Origin: Marasmius tenuissimus
Lineage: Eukaryota; Basidiomycota; Agaricomycetes; Agaricales; Marasmiaceae
DNA length: 64,000 nucleotides
Reading direction: 5' to 3'
NCBI GenBank assembly: GCA_029532415.1
Contig: JAQOTA010000002.1
Coordinates: forward strand, 1 to 64,000
Below, piece by piece: positions 45,022-56,717 of this stretch (the first letter of the stretch is position 1; every line of letters starts with the position of its first letter). The position numbers were made by a program, and so were the translations under genes. The notes beneath the pieces are model-generated. The model was not told the origin of the DNA. It made no database searches and was given only the letters and a program-made list of their open reading frames with translations.

Positions 45022-46152
45022 TCAAGATGAACGATACGAACCATCGACAAACCCCACATCTGGATGCGGCGGTTCGTTATTCAAAGAAGAAGCATACAAC
45101 TGCCACGTGAGCAACGTATTCCTCCTCACAAATGCACTTTTGTCCACTGGTACCGAGTTCACTTTTGAGTTTGGCCCACCGTTCAGCTCAACTCACATGA
45201 ACCATGCCTAGAGAACGAAATGAACTGATGAATGAATAGAGATAAACCGCATGAGCGTACCATATCAGACTTCCACCCCTCCGAAAGATACTTCGTGAAA
45301 GCCCTCGCCGCATCCTTATTCAAAAGCACCCCCCACCGGCGTCGTCAATGACCTCGCATAAAACCCATTCCACTCATCCGCAGCCTTACTTGTACCCAAA
45401 TCTTTGACCAAATCAATATATGTCCCGGCCCCCAACCTATCGTTTGTCGCCGGCTTTGGCATCCTCCCCAAGAACGGTGCCAATACTTCATCCAGTTTGC
45501 CTTGGGTGTTGCCTTTGGAAAAGGTGGGGCCAACCAACCTACGATATTGAAGAGAAAGACACCGACCTGAATGCCCACCAATACCAACATAGGGACACGT
45601 CCCGTACGGTAATGCTTTCCCTTCCTCATTCAGCCCAACCGCAATGTTTCCTAGCCGATTCCTCGTCTCACTCGTCGCTATGTTCGGCGCCGAATCGACA
45701 GACAAGCCTTTCATATTGCTCATATCAACGACTAGGGTGCCGATTTTACCACCGGGACCGTTGGCGATGTAACTGTGCTGTAAGGGGTCAGTACAAGGGA
45801 GAAAAGGTTATGAACGCGAACGCGAACGCACCCCACCACTCCTAGTTACAACCTGCATCCCATTTTTCTCTCCCATCGTCACGACTTTCGATATCTCCTC
45901 CGAAGATTTGGGATACGCAACGGCAGATGGAATGAATATGAATCGGCGGTTGTCTACCAATGGCAAATTCAGCTATGGTTAACGCAACGGAAAAAAGGAC
46001 GAATTAAGCTCACAAGCTCTACTGGCACCCTCAAAAGCATTTCTAGGAAACAGAGCTTCGATACCAGCACCAGAAAAGTCGCTGCCTAGATCCACGGCCG
46101 CGAGTCTTGCGAGGTTGAGTGCCGTTATGAAGAAGAGGGATACCACAATCAT
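45022..46152 (-). pseudogene. Secreted FAD-linked (BBE-type) oxidase with internal deletion
   Basis: The minus-strand gene starts MIVVSLFFITALNLARLAAV, a likely signal peptide, so the product would be secreted. Exons then give NRRFIFIPSAVAYPKSSEEI, VVTRSGG-HSYIANGPGGKIG, NRLGNIAVGLNEEGKALPYG and TCPYVGIGGHSG, the FAD-binding (PCMH) domain. Both residues normally bound to bicovalent FAD, the His in GGHSY and the Cys in GTCPY, are present. After GGHSG the sequence jumps to LVGPTFSKGN and GAGTYIDLVKDLG, so I estimate well over 100 residues of the substrate domain are missing. The C-terminal BBE part (WFMxVELNGGPNSKVNSVPV, WQLYASSLNNEPPHPD, VGFVDGSY) follows after an intron. The frame is otherwise open, so it might still be translated, but oxidase activity is doubtful. 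Confidence 0.8.
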
Positions 46153-49100
46153 GGTGTTGGGTGGATGAGGAAAAACAGCAGTTACTAGAGCGCATTCACC
46201 CTATTGTTTGATGGTCGTTCCGTGATTGAGATGCGCATCGGGAGTTAAATTCAAACTGTCAGATACCTAAGTACAATATCCCCTCCGCCCCGGACCTCGG
46301 CCGGTCCCCACATGACGTCAACACATGCTCAAACCATCGCTGTCTCGAATTCTCGATGCTTCTGTTTCCTTCAAGTACCGGCAAGATTGTGTATACGCGT
46401 CATGGCCGATCCCCTCTATTTTCTGATAGAGATATACGCATAGTACTCGCTTCTGTACCATGGAGAGCTCCCTGATCCCGCATCCGGTTCTGAACATTCC
46501 TTGTCACCATCGTCTAAGTGCCTTTACCTACCTGATTCATTTATATATCCTCGTCGACGCTAACACCCCCCAAATGTCATCTCCTGAAAACTGATACCTC
46601 GATAAACAACGAACCTACTCTTCAAAATCTCTGTGCTATTTTACTCCTCTGCGATCTGACTCACCTCCAAGTCGTGGTAAACGCCAACGTTCCTACCCCG
46701 CTACGCGTCATGTGCTCCAATTCTCCCAACCCAGATTCCTCTCCGAAGATAAGAAATTATCGCGAGCTGACATGATGTATCCCCCTTATTTCTCGCAATA
46801 AGATCTCCCAACCCATCCATTAAACCCTCACGCGCACGGAAACCGTCGGGTTCAAGGTGAAACCCACCAAATAAAACTGAACACATAACTCACGAGTCTC
46901 CGTGCCCGAGTAGTGAAGCAGAAACGACCTAATCACGCTCTGTACAAGTTCAAACCTAGGAACGGTGAGTGTTCTCAAAGCAAAACGGTTATCAATCACC
47001 TATCACTCACGTCGCAAAAACAGAATTCCCTCACCATTGAACATTTCCCGCCTCAACTTGAACTCCAGAGCTTAGCTCCCTAGAGGCAGTCGTGGTCGCG
47101 AGATTGATAAACAGCCTTCCTTCTCCTTGCATTCGAGTCTCGGAGAGGGATCCATGTGTCACGGTTCAAAAGTTCAACATCAACTCCCCCGAGTTCCCGA
47201 GTCTCTACTTGGTTCAAACATCCCCAAGCCCGACGAATTATTCAATTTATCAACCCCCTTGACAGCCCTTTTTGACGAACGCTATTTGTCAACCCCCATG
47301 ACACCTCCGTCTGCCGGAGGTCCTTCGGGCATCTGTCAGAGGTTCAGATCAACCTATGACAGATAAAATCATAGCCTTTGCTTTAGCTTTCAACTTATGT
47401 CTCTCAGCGTTAGTTCCACGGATTTGACCTACGATTCAGAAACCAATTTGAGCTGTGAGTTTGCAGCCGCAAATTGGCTTGGAGGATGGACTCAAACAAG
47501 CTACTCTCACGCCGAGTAAGCCCACAGGTACGCTAAAAAGTGGGTCAAAAGTGATCTCAGAGAGCCTCAGGGACGGCCCGGAAATTGGCTCCCGACATCC
47601 AGGCTCAAAATTTCTGTTACAGTGTCGAAATTAACTTGGTCTCTTGGTTGAAAGAACGGACGGCGGACGAGTACGTGACTCTGCTCATTCAATTTGCCTT
47701 GCCAATGCAGTCGATTAATTGTCAGACTTTGTCACGTTTAGCCAGTAGATCGCAATGGCACAGTCTCGAGCCACCTGCCAGAAAGGAAGAATTGGCAAGA
47801 ATTCATGAGACACCCGTTAAAGAGGTGAGCGCTCAGCTTCACCCATTAATAACGTTCAGTACTTATACGTTCTCCTTTCAGATCTACCAAAGGTTGTTCC
47901 CCTCGCTCGGACGTAGCAAATACCTGGGATCAAGAATTCGAATGTATGCTCAGAGATCCTAAGGAGTTGAATCTGGGATCGGGACTAGGCGCTCTTACAA
48001 CCACTTTACTCATAGATCTGAACTGTGATATTGTTATCGTCAGTTCGGCACAATGGATTAATCTATCTATCCTATTTCAGAACAACCAAAAGCTACCACT
48101 ACTAATGATTATATTCACCAGTACTTGGGCAATCAGTAATCTTATCGCTGGTATTCGGGAGATTTCATCCATCTGATCTACTTGAATCAGTCAGACCTCC
48201 AGACGTTGCTAACAGCTTGTGGCATGCCGGGGGTTGACAATTAGCAATCGTCAGAAAGGGCGATCAAGGGGGTTGATAGAAAGAATCATCCGGTGCCTGA
48301 GCAGTAGCCAAAGCAAAATTTAAACCAAAATAAGATACTCCGTAATATGAAATCAAACCGGCAATCTCAAACCAGTGGATTCCAAGCTACAAAACCCCTA
48401 TTACGCACCTCGAAAAACATGAATTCCCTCACAAACTCAATACATCGAATATTCTCCTCCACTGGTAGCTCGTCCCTTCGTGGTTTTTAGGCCTGCAGGT
48501 CTCAATAACCAATGCACCTGTTACACCTCAGCCGGGGATCTTGGGCTATATCAAAGACTCATTAATTCGGGCTCACGCTTGTCGGCTACCACTGCCCCGT
48601 AAGGACTGATTGTAAATCGTGGCACCGTCTGACACGGGGCTTTCCTTTTTTCTTGGAGACGTTCTAGTTTTCTTCACACGGCCTATGGGAAACAATAATC
48701 TCAACCACAGATGCAGAAGAGGTAGTTCAGGATGAATTTTCCTGGTGCAAACTTTTTTCAGTGCACGGTGAGGGATCTCGACCTTTGTTTGTGCACACTT
48801 TACAATTCATCTCGCTTTGTTTCCTGTTCAGGTTCGTCGGTACACTTCATCCCCAGGAAATACAAACTTCATTGTCCCCTCCTTCGCCCGCGTCTCTACT
48901 AAATCGCGTAGGAATAAACCCCAAACAAACGGAACCCTCTTCCTCTCCTGCCGGTACGGAGCCAGGAGGAGCAAGCTGAAAAAACAAAACAATCATGAAT
49001 CAGCCTCTCGCTCGTTCGCTCCTCTTGGCCGCTTTCAATAAGTACATGCATCCCTCACCACCTCGGGCCCACGGTTCACGATGCATATAGTAAACTATTC

Positions 49101-50084
49101 GCTACTTCTCGTTCCTTCACCACTACAACGCTACGGGCAACGGATGTCATTATGATTGAAAATCCAGATTCCGATCCTCCTCCCCACATTGCATGCATGT
49201 CGTCCAGATTCCGATGTCATCAACGGAGAAAAGAGTCAGGATTCATTGTTCAAATATCAAATATCTCAGGCTGAGCCTAAATCTATACACTAGTATTTCC
49301 TCACATACCATCGTCACTCGTGAACTCCGCGCTTCAGGACCCAACGAGTTCGGGGCATTTTATAGATTATTGCACGGGGGTGAAGCTGAACTGAGTTTCC
49401 GAGGCTATAGATGTATTGCAAAAGTCATATCAATGCTTCTCACCTGCTCGTCGTCAACAAGAAAAGTGGTTACTATTCATACCTACGGATGATATAAATG
49501 CCTTCAATGCCAGGATCTACCACCTAATCGGTCAATTGACAGTATCAGGACTTAGAGAGTCAACTATGGTGTGAATCCTCTAGCTCTAGGGACTCCCGAG
49601 TAGAAGGGAATACTCACTTCTGGTCGAGGGTTCGACGGGATAGACATCTCACAGGGTGATGGGGATGGGAATACCCATTCCCAGAACTTTTTGGCGTGTA
49701 TGTTCACGAGGCTCGAGACGGGAGAATGATAGGATGAATAGGGAGCCCTAGCACGGGTCCTGGTAATAGGTAACAAGACTACGAGTTGGTACAAGTTATA
49801 ACTTAGAATTACAAGCCACTAAGCCAAGAAAGCAAGAGGAAGCAGCGAAAAAACAGCAAAAGAGGAAGACTCAGAGACATAGATAAAAGAGGGAAAAGAA
49901 AGGGCATCCAGGAAAGGGAAAGGGGTTTGTTCAAAGTAATATAAATTCTCCTGCCAGTAAGTTTACTGCTCTTATTCATAATCACTTCTCTTCCTCGCAA
50001 TAAACAGGAATGGCGGGGGCCTAAGGTTCCCTGGTTATCAGAAGGGATTTCTCATGGAACAAAGAGATATGCACTTACCCATTC
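46153..50084. other. Long stretch without supportable genes
   Basis: Only short frames lacking motifs occur, the longest being 125 codons at 47,585-47,962 on the plus strand. No RNA gene, array or clear transposon end is visible. The first few hundred bases would include the promoter of the FAD oxidase gene. Confidence 0.4.
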
Positions 50085-51461
50085 CCAGACACAGTGTGGT
50101 CTTGGTAAAAGGCTTGACCATCAACATGCTCTGAGTTCATCTGTCTTGGATCTGGGTGACTTGACCCCATCTCCAAGTCTCCAGTGCTATCCAGGTGTAA
50201 AGATGGAACACCATCTGTATCCCATAAAGAGCGGTCCAGATAAATCAGAACAATTAATGCTGTGGGGTAGATTCCCTATAAAAACATTGAGCAAAAGGTT
50301 GAATCATATTAAAATTCAGTTAGCATACCACTAATAATGTTGAAATCTTCCAAAAGATTTCTCTGGCCAACTCATACTCATTGTTTGAATCCTGGTCTGG
50401 TATGACCTCAAACAAGAATTGAATGATCTATTGATATTAGTGAATGAATAAACACAGTCTGAAGCTGAGATTGTTTGGTACTTACCAGAAGCAAGGCATA
50501 AAAGAAACCTGATTCCAAAAGCAAGACAGTGACTCTTTCTGCCCTGACGGGCCGATGTGATAGCTTGAGATACTCTCGTATGGCCTCCCAATTAGACCTA
50601 TAGGTATTAGAGAATTGGTTAGTGGCCACTAAATCCTGGCGAGATGGTAGCGAGACAAAATACCAGGTGGTATAGCCAATCACCATGGTTGCTACAATGT
50701 TTGTTGCAATGGAAATTGCATATGTTGCTAGAAGGATTGGTCGGCATTTTGAATCTTCAAATGGCATGCCCTCGGCAACAAAACACCCGATCCAGCCAAA
50801 TGCTGTTCCTGTCACAGCAAGCTGAAAGACCCCCAACAGCAATATGACTTGCTTCTTCCAGCCAGATAGTGCACAAGCTCTCCAAACAACAATGGCATCA
50901 CCAATAACAAACTGCAATTGAATCATGAGCCACACCTTAAGTTGAAACAGAGTATAAGAGAACTCACTGCCACTGGGAATAAGACGGAATGCATTTCCAT
51001 CAGTGTATGGAACTGGTGGAGGTAGACATGGTTTCTTGGTCTGAAGGATGTGCCAATATTGTTCACGAGAAGATGCTGAACCCCTGCAACGAGGTACACC
51101 ATGGTACAACAGAGGTCTGTGGTTGCTAGAAGGTATAGAATGACCACGGATACACCGAGAATTACTCTAGCGTGCTTCATTCCACCCTTTCGGCTTGCTC
51201 CAGGATCAGCACAATCTGCATGAGAGATTCAGAATAAATGCTTACCGCCACAGAATGGTAATGGCTGCCAGAGTGAGCACAATGTGAATACCTAAATGGT
51301 CATTAGTGATTTAAAAATGACCGCGATCACACAAGCTCACCGTAAATAATCCCGGTCGCCAAAACCTCACCAAAGGAGAAGATAAGGTCGAGGCCGTACC
51401 AAGTGAGCTGTTGACGCTCGCTCGGGACCTGATCCGCCCTTGTGGAAAGTAAAATCTCCAT
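50085..51461 (-). CDS. Basidiomycete-type seven-transmembrane protein
   Basis: The gene encodes a multi-pass membrane protein of the family widespread in mushroom-forming fungi, sometimes compared with receptors; ligand and role are unknown. Start ATG 51,461 (MEILLSTRADQ). Exons give TM1 (FGEVLATGIIYG plus HIVLTLAAITILWR), VILGVSVVILYLLATTDLCC, FVIGDAIVVWRACALSG, VILLLGVFQLAVTGTAFGWI, LLATYAISIATNIVATMVIG, VTVLLLESGFFYALLL and finally GIYPTALIVLIYLD, then a hydrophilic tail ending HTVSGNG with TAA at 50,085-50,087. Introns include 51,340 (GTGAGC) and 50,320 (GTATGC) borders. The tail overlaps a donor-like GTAAGT at the stop, so a further exon cannot be excluded. Relics of paralogues lie at 42.3 and 52.25 kb. 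Confidence 0.8.
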
Positions 51462-52250
51462 CTTGAATGTGGTAGACGGGGTGATGAGTGAGCTCGGTTG
51501 ATAGTGGTAGGGAAAGACAAGCAACTGTACTCGTAGTCGTGTGGCTGACTCGGGAAACTATATATACTGTTTCTTGCACCTCTCTTCGCCCTTTATATTC
51601 ATCAGTCGCAGTCATGAGGCTGTTATCACTTGCGACACCGTCCACGCCCTCGAATTCGGAGGTTTGTATTGATAATAGGAGCCAGTGATCCTGCCACCAC
51701 TGTTTTACTTCATATCGTCCCGAGAGCTTGTTTTGAAGTAGTCACGCGCGTTATTTGGATCAGCGCTCGCCGCTGTGGCTTCTATCCAGTGTCGAACCAC
51801 CGTCTCCCCTAACCGGTTAGTACTGACCGTGAGGTATAACTATATATCAAGTCGTTCAGTTGAGCACAATTGTTGAACTGTCACTCAGCGGGGATCATAT
51901 TCCTGAAACTGGGCCGCCAGGGCCCTACTATATTGGAAGTCATCTCAAAGATTGCAAAAACCCGAACGGTCAACCATGTCCGCGTTCTGACACGTTCTGG
52001 CGGTGTTAAGTAGCCCAGCCCATGTACATCAGCGCGCCTTTCCCGATCATACCTTGGTCCCATTCTGCATTACTGTAAACGGACTGTGTAGCGAAGGTAG
52101 GGGTAATCCTTAATATGAGCACGCTTACCAGGATTGAAATTGAGTCTCAAACCCCCACCACGCGTGTGTAGTGACGGGGAATGAACCAGGATACATCGCA
52201 GCGGCGGTAACCAATAAGTGTCAAGGGTTTAAAAGGACGAGTATGCTTAC
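51462..52250. other. Upstream region of the 7-TM gene
   Basis: No gene is recognised. The first few hundred bases should include the 7-TM promoter. A divergent frame at 51,630 is a shadow of no clear family. Confidence 0.35.
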
Positions 52251-52290
52251 CGTATAAGATCCCAGTCGTCACAATTTTGGCTAAGGACAT
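52251..52290 (-). pseudogene. Relic first-exon end of another 7-TM gene
   Basis: The minus strand reads SLAKIVTTGILYG followed by a GTAAGC donor, matching FGEVLATGIIYG and its GTGAGC donor in the intact gene at 51,340. Only this short piece is recognisable. Confidence 0.5.
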
Positions 52291-52599
52291 ACGAGGTTTC
52301 TCCCGTATTTTTTAAGCAAGAACTCCTACAATCTGTGCTACCGTAAGTAGGTAGCTAAAGCCTAGTAGGATTCCATAATGAGTATCATGATATGAATATG
52401 ATGGCCGCCACCGGTGGTCATGAGCCAGGGTAACAGCCTATTTATGTCCGGTACTCAGAATTTCCATCATCCCTGCCGATCGAGATCATCACGATGGAGG
52501 ATGAAGGTACGACCTGGGTAATTCCTGGCTTCAGAGCGGGATTGAGTGAGGAAGATAAGGTATATGAAGGGGGATCCGTATGGGGCCTATCTAAATTCA

Positions 52600-52665
52600 C
52601 GTTCACGTACATTTTGCGGTACGTGAGGTATGTGAATCGGTACGTGAATGTACGTGAATTGATGG
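52600..52665. repeat. ACGTGA-rich cluster 1
   Basis: Repeats of GGTACGTGAAT-like words, some in reverse complement (TTCACGTTCACGTACA), occur at about 8-16 base intervals. Confidence 0.7.
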
Positions 52666-53309
52666 TATAGCATAGCCACTGATTTTGGACCCAGAGGACA
52701 TATGTAGCCACAATTTCTCGGTATTCTGTATACCTACTCAATGTAATATGCAGCTTACTTGTCTCTCTGCTCCCTAGACTGTGCAAAATGCGCATTTAAA
52801 TCAGTATCAATGACTACTGAGTATGAACAATGTCTCCCCTTCCCGCTGTAAGCCTTCTGGGGTGCCGCTCTGCACAAATAATTATGATGTTTGAAAACAC
52901 TTCTCGACATTATCACACCGATTATACCGAGCCTACGAGAGAATCTTTGAGCTTGATGGTCAAACTGATATAGGGAACGGGAACGAGGACACTTCTAAGA
53001 CCGCAGCCTCCTCTGAGATTAAGTCAAGTTCTCACAGTTGCTACTCCTGGTAAGGAGTTCCCTATGTAGACCAGTCTGACCAGACCGCCTAATTGTGAAG
53101 TAGGCTGAAGTGGGATGAAAGATATATTGGGAAATGTTTGAGTGTACCATGATGCCAATCTCACATTCCTAGCCATGGCTTCCATAAAATTCTCAAGACT
53201 CAGATGGTCTCACTGTTGACATCAAGTCCAATGTTGCAGTAGAGCCGCCAGTTGATGAGTCACTTGTTTCCACAGCCGCTCAATTGTAATTAGGATAGAG
53301 AATACCAGT

Positions 53310-53475
53310 AGGTACGTGAATTTTGAAGTGTGAACGTGAAGTACGTGAAATGTACGCGACGAACGTGAAAATGTACGCAACGTACGTGAATTTGCACGTG
53401 AGGTACGTGAATCCGAACGCGAGGTACGTGAATGTGAACGTGAGGTACGTGAATCTAGACATTTGGTACGTGAGA
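53310..53475. repeat. ACGTGA-rich cluster 2 (largest)
   Basis: About fourteen GTACGTGA/AACGTGA/GTACGCGA words occur in 165 bases at 8-14 base spacing. On the minus strand the array translates as a FTYL-type repeat within a 167-codon frame, but this looks like a by-product of the repeat rather than a gene. ACGTGA contains the ACGT core bound by bZIP factors; any regulatory role is inference. Confidence 0.75.
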
Positions 53476-54084
53476 ATGAGACGTGGGTGGACTCTGAAAT
53501 GAAAATGAAGTAGAAGTGACAACTGCTGCGAAACTGATCTCAATGAGTAGTCGACAGTGGCCAGCACATCGTGAAGTCGACTTCCACCTTCAACCCCCTC
53601 GAAATTTGTCACTGGCCTACGTAGAGCTCGAGGAAGTGGTCCCGCGCTGAGATATAACACTTGTGGGACCAGGACAAAGTGGTTAACTAGACTCAGGAGT
53701 CTCAATTTACAAGCCCGGCAATGAGTGTTTTGGCGCCGGCGGCCGTACACAACCCATCTATCCAAGACGCTGCCGCCGAGCAAATATGGCTTCTTTCGGC
53801 TGTTAACTCAATATTTCTGCAAGTCTCAGAGTGGGAATGGCATTGTCAGTACACAGATTATTACTTGTTGGTAGATGGGTGCAGTTCCGGGAGAGGAAAA
53901 TGAATGAAGTCAACATGACTGACTTACCATGGTGTAAAATTCTTGGAGATTTGTTAAAAACCGAGCCACACGGAAGTTTTACATTTTTTCAGACCAACAG
54001 AGAGCATCTACAGCAAGCTAAGAAGTGATGCCGACTGTGGCCGTGTTCTACAGAAGGATATAAGAGTGGTGGCTGTGCCCATCA

Positions 54085-54150
54085 TGAACGTGAATTTGGT
54101 ACGTGACTGTACGTGAATTGTACGCGACTGTACGCGACACGGTACGTGAA
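54085..54150. repeat. ACGTGA-rich cluster 3
   Basis: Six or seven GTACGTGA/GTACGCGA words occur in about 65 bases, related to the clusters at 52.6 and 53.3 kb. Confidence 0.7.
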
Positions 54151-54629
54151 TTTAGCATGCCCCATCTGTATGCCACCACGTCAACTATAGCTCGATCTCG
54201 GAATTGACGAGTAGATCGGGTATCGGTCAAATAGTAAAACCTGAAGTGTGAGCCTCCTTCCTATCAAGCCTGACCATTTTCCCTTGTGACGAGTAGGGCT
54301 AAAGCGTGATTGAGAACTACTATGTCGGAATGAGAGATCTGAGGAATCAGTGAGTTGGAATTGACAACAGAGCCTAAAGAGGAAAACAGACTCTCCGATG
54401 ACATCGATCTCTTCTTCCTTTGCTTGAAGAACAACAGGTAACATCAAACGCACAGAAGAGCATACACAAATGCGGCAATGATGAAGCCCATACAGCCTTG
54501 GAAAACTCCGCTCAGCACTTTCTGAGCCCTAATCGTCTGGAGCCGTTGGCAACCGGCACCTTAACCAGCTCTGTCAGCTCAAGCCGCGACTCTAGAAACA
54601 TTGACCCTCCAGTCAGACTTTCTAGTTCC
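54151..54629. other. Left flank of the copia element
   Basis: No clear gene. The pentamer GTTCC directly precedes the 5' LTR; the matching 3' flank lies beyond the window, so a target duplication cannot be tested. Confidence 0.35.
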
Positions 54630-55147
54630 TGTTGAACATGATGGATATCATGTGATACACTGTTGACGTGTTGTTTACGCGTCACACTATTTATAGAGCT
54701 ACGCCTCTAGAACACTTGCGTCCTCATGCAAGTACTACGTCTCTGTCTACGTATCTTACTACGTACATCTAGTTTCATCATATATGACACTATAGACAGT
54801 CGCTATCCAATAGCATAAGTAGAGCCTCCAATACATGAGGCAAACACGACTATGCTCACCAAGCATACTACCATTCATGGTAGAAGTACTTACACAGTAC
54901 TAATGTCTTTTACGCCTTTAGGGCCGAATACCTACTTCTAGTAGTAGTTTCAGTAAGTGTAATACTCATTACATGTACCAGAAACTTATGTATAAAAGAC
55001 TGGACGAAAGGCCTTAAGCCTTAGGACAATCTACTCGATTATCACCTCTTCACAAGCATCTCAAGACTACAAGAACACTCTGTGTATTACCCATGTGAGG
55101 TTTACTTCGTTATACCCACTGTGCACTTTAACTATGCTGGCTCATCA
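54630..55147 (+). repeat. 5' LTR of the copia element (518 bp)
   Basis: It starts TGTTGA and ends TCATCA (TG..CA with an imperfect inverted repeat). The 5' boundary is fixed by the 3' copy starting at 63,592 directly after the polypurine tract; the 3' boundary is set by the primer binding site that follows. Confidence 0.85.
54991..54998 (+). promoter_or_regulatory. LTR TATA box
   Basis: TATAAAAG lies about 155 bases before the LTR end, so transcription would start near 55,020-55,030, defining U3 upstream and R/U5 downstream. The same box is present in the 3' LTR (63,953-63,960). Confidence 0.65.
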
Positions 55148-55160
55148 GGTTATGGGCCCC
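55148..55160 (+). promoter_or_regulatory. Primer binding site, anticodon region of initiator tRNA-Met
   Basis: GGTTATGGGCCCC begins right at the LTR end. GGTTATGGGCCC is complementary to the anticodon stem-loop of a eukaryotic initiator tRNA-Met with C33 (CAU anticodon within GGGCCCATAACC). Drosophila copia uses the same internal region through a 39-nucleotide half-tRNA primer, so half-tRNA priming is inferred here. Confidence 0.7.
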
Positions 55161-56167
55161 GCAAGCGGTGGTCAGGTCGATGTTATGATCGGAGTAGCCT
55201 AGCTCCCGTGTGTCGCCACCATCCTAGCGGACGACCTGTAACCTACATGGGTTATGGAAGTCTCTAGCGATGTCGGGCTTGTCATCGTCTGGTGTCAAGG
55301 TCAAGGGTTGTTAGTTCCCTTTACACCTATCCACTATGTCCCTGTACTGTTGCATGTTGCACGAACGCATGTACATACTGTCTTGGCTTCATCTTCTTTG
55401 GCATAGACCTATCCGCGTAAGCGGCTCTGTCTCCCTGCTGATAACCCGGATTGGGCTTTGATCTTATATTATCACTGCCTAATGCCGATGAAAACCAATG
55501 GTTGGCGATGATCCTCACCATGAGGCATCGTTTAGGGGTCTATGGGGTTGTGCTTATAAACCAACTCGCCATGATGCCTGACGGTCGAAAGACCGGGCAT
55601 GACATGCATGCTGGGAGATTTGATCTCCTTACAACTAGGTTTTGATACTATACAATTTTACGGTATCATATGGCCATTTTAGTATGTACAGGGACTCCCC
55701 TTCCGATGACCCCTCTCTTCCACGTTATTGTTAAACTCTAACTCACCTATGATTGCTTTCTGGTCACCGACATGCCTAAGGCAGAGGGTGCATGAACTCA
55801 ATTCATATGGATGACTAGGTTTAATAATAACTTTCTATGGGTCATTCGGACAGTATGAGCTGATCACTCATACTTTTGCTAGTCTGGGGCTGAGACCAGA
55901 TAGCACGATGGGACACCAGACACCGATACACACTGGGAACGTTGTAAGACCCTAGCAATCGGGCAGGGCTTCGTAACCAGATTAACTCCCCTGCACTACC
56001 TGCACGCAGTACACCCCATGATCTGCTTGACGCATACAGCCTGTTAAAAGTCCTAGACCTTTGGAGCATTTCTCGGTGTGCATCGAACCCTATTTATTTA
56101 TGGGTGCTTCTCAGAAGCCTTTGTCGATTGACACTCTCTTGGCTCCACCCTTCTATATTTGAAGAGT

Positions 56168-56437
56168 ATGCTCACGGGACTTTTGGCAGACCTCAATATG
56201 TCTCAATCAGGATCTAGGTCTACTTCTCATTCCCCAAGTGGTAATCCCCCAACGACGTTTGTTCGCAATACGCCGGGATACACTCTGGGAACGGAAGTAG
56301 AAAATTCTGTAGAAGTTTTTAACTACAATACGGAACCATTGTACTCTCAGGTTGCGGACAGCAACTTTCCTGCTGGGTCAGGAGGAATCAGTATCATTCC
56401 AGTTTTGCTAGATGATGGTTCTGATGAGCCGGCATGA
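56168..56437 (+). CDS. Small leader ORF or detached Gag N-terminus
   Basis: The frame opens with ATG at 56,168 (second candidate MSQSGSRSTS at 56,198) and runs Ser/Thr/Pro-rich to a TGA at 56,435. It lies between the leader and the Gag frame, which opens at 56,718 in another register. It could be a separate small protein, the N-terminus of Gag joined by an intron or frameshift, or noise. An acceptor-like TAG directly precedes the Gag frame at 56,715-56,717, but I found no convincing donor. Confidence 0.35.
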   Translation: MLTGLLADLNMSQSGSRSTSHSPSGNPPTTFVRNTPGYTLGTEVENSVEVFNYNTEPLYSQVADSNFPAGSGGISIIPVLLDDGSDEPA

Positions 56438-56717
56438 CGCCTAGCGCAGAGGACTACAACATAGCTATACTACTACTTACCAGAGAGGAGTTTAGAGAGA
56501 TAGAGGCGAGACGTAGAAGCTCAAGCACACTGTAGATTCATGTAGAGAACTACGAGCTTATATACATGTAGAGACTATAGTGAATACCATATAAGGACGA
56601 TAATGAAAATTGTACATATGATCATAAGTAGAAATGATAAATGGAACAATAGTCCCGCATAATATGATAGCGGGAAGTATGAACCGGGACTTCGGATATA
56701 CCGGGATCTAATAATAG

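Noticed and set aside
53280..53783. 167-codon minus frame with FTYL repeats
   Set aside because: The protein repeat is a by-product of the ACGTGA DNA repeat; there is no family motif and the spacing of units varies out of register.
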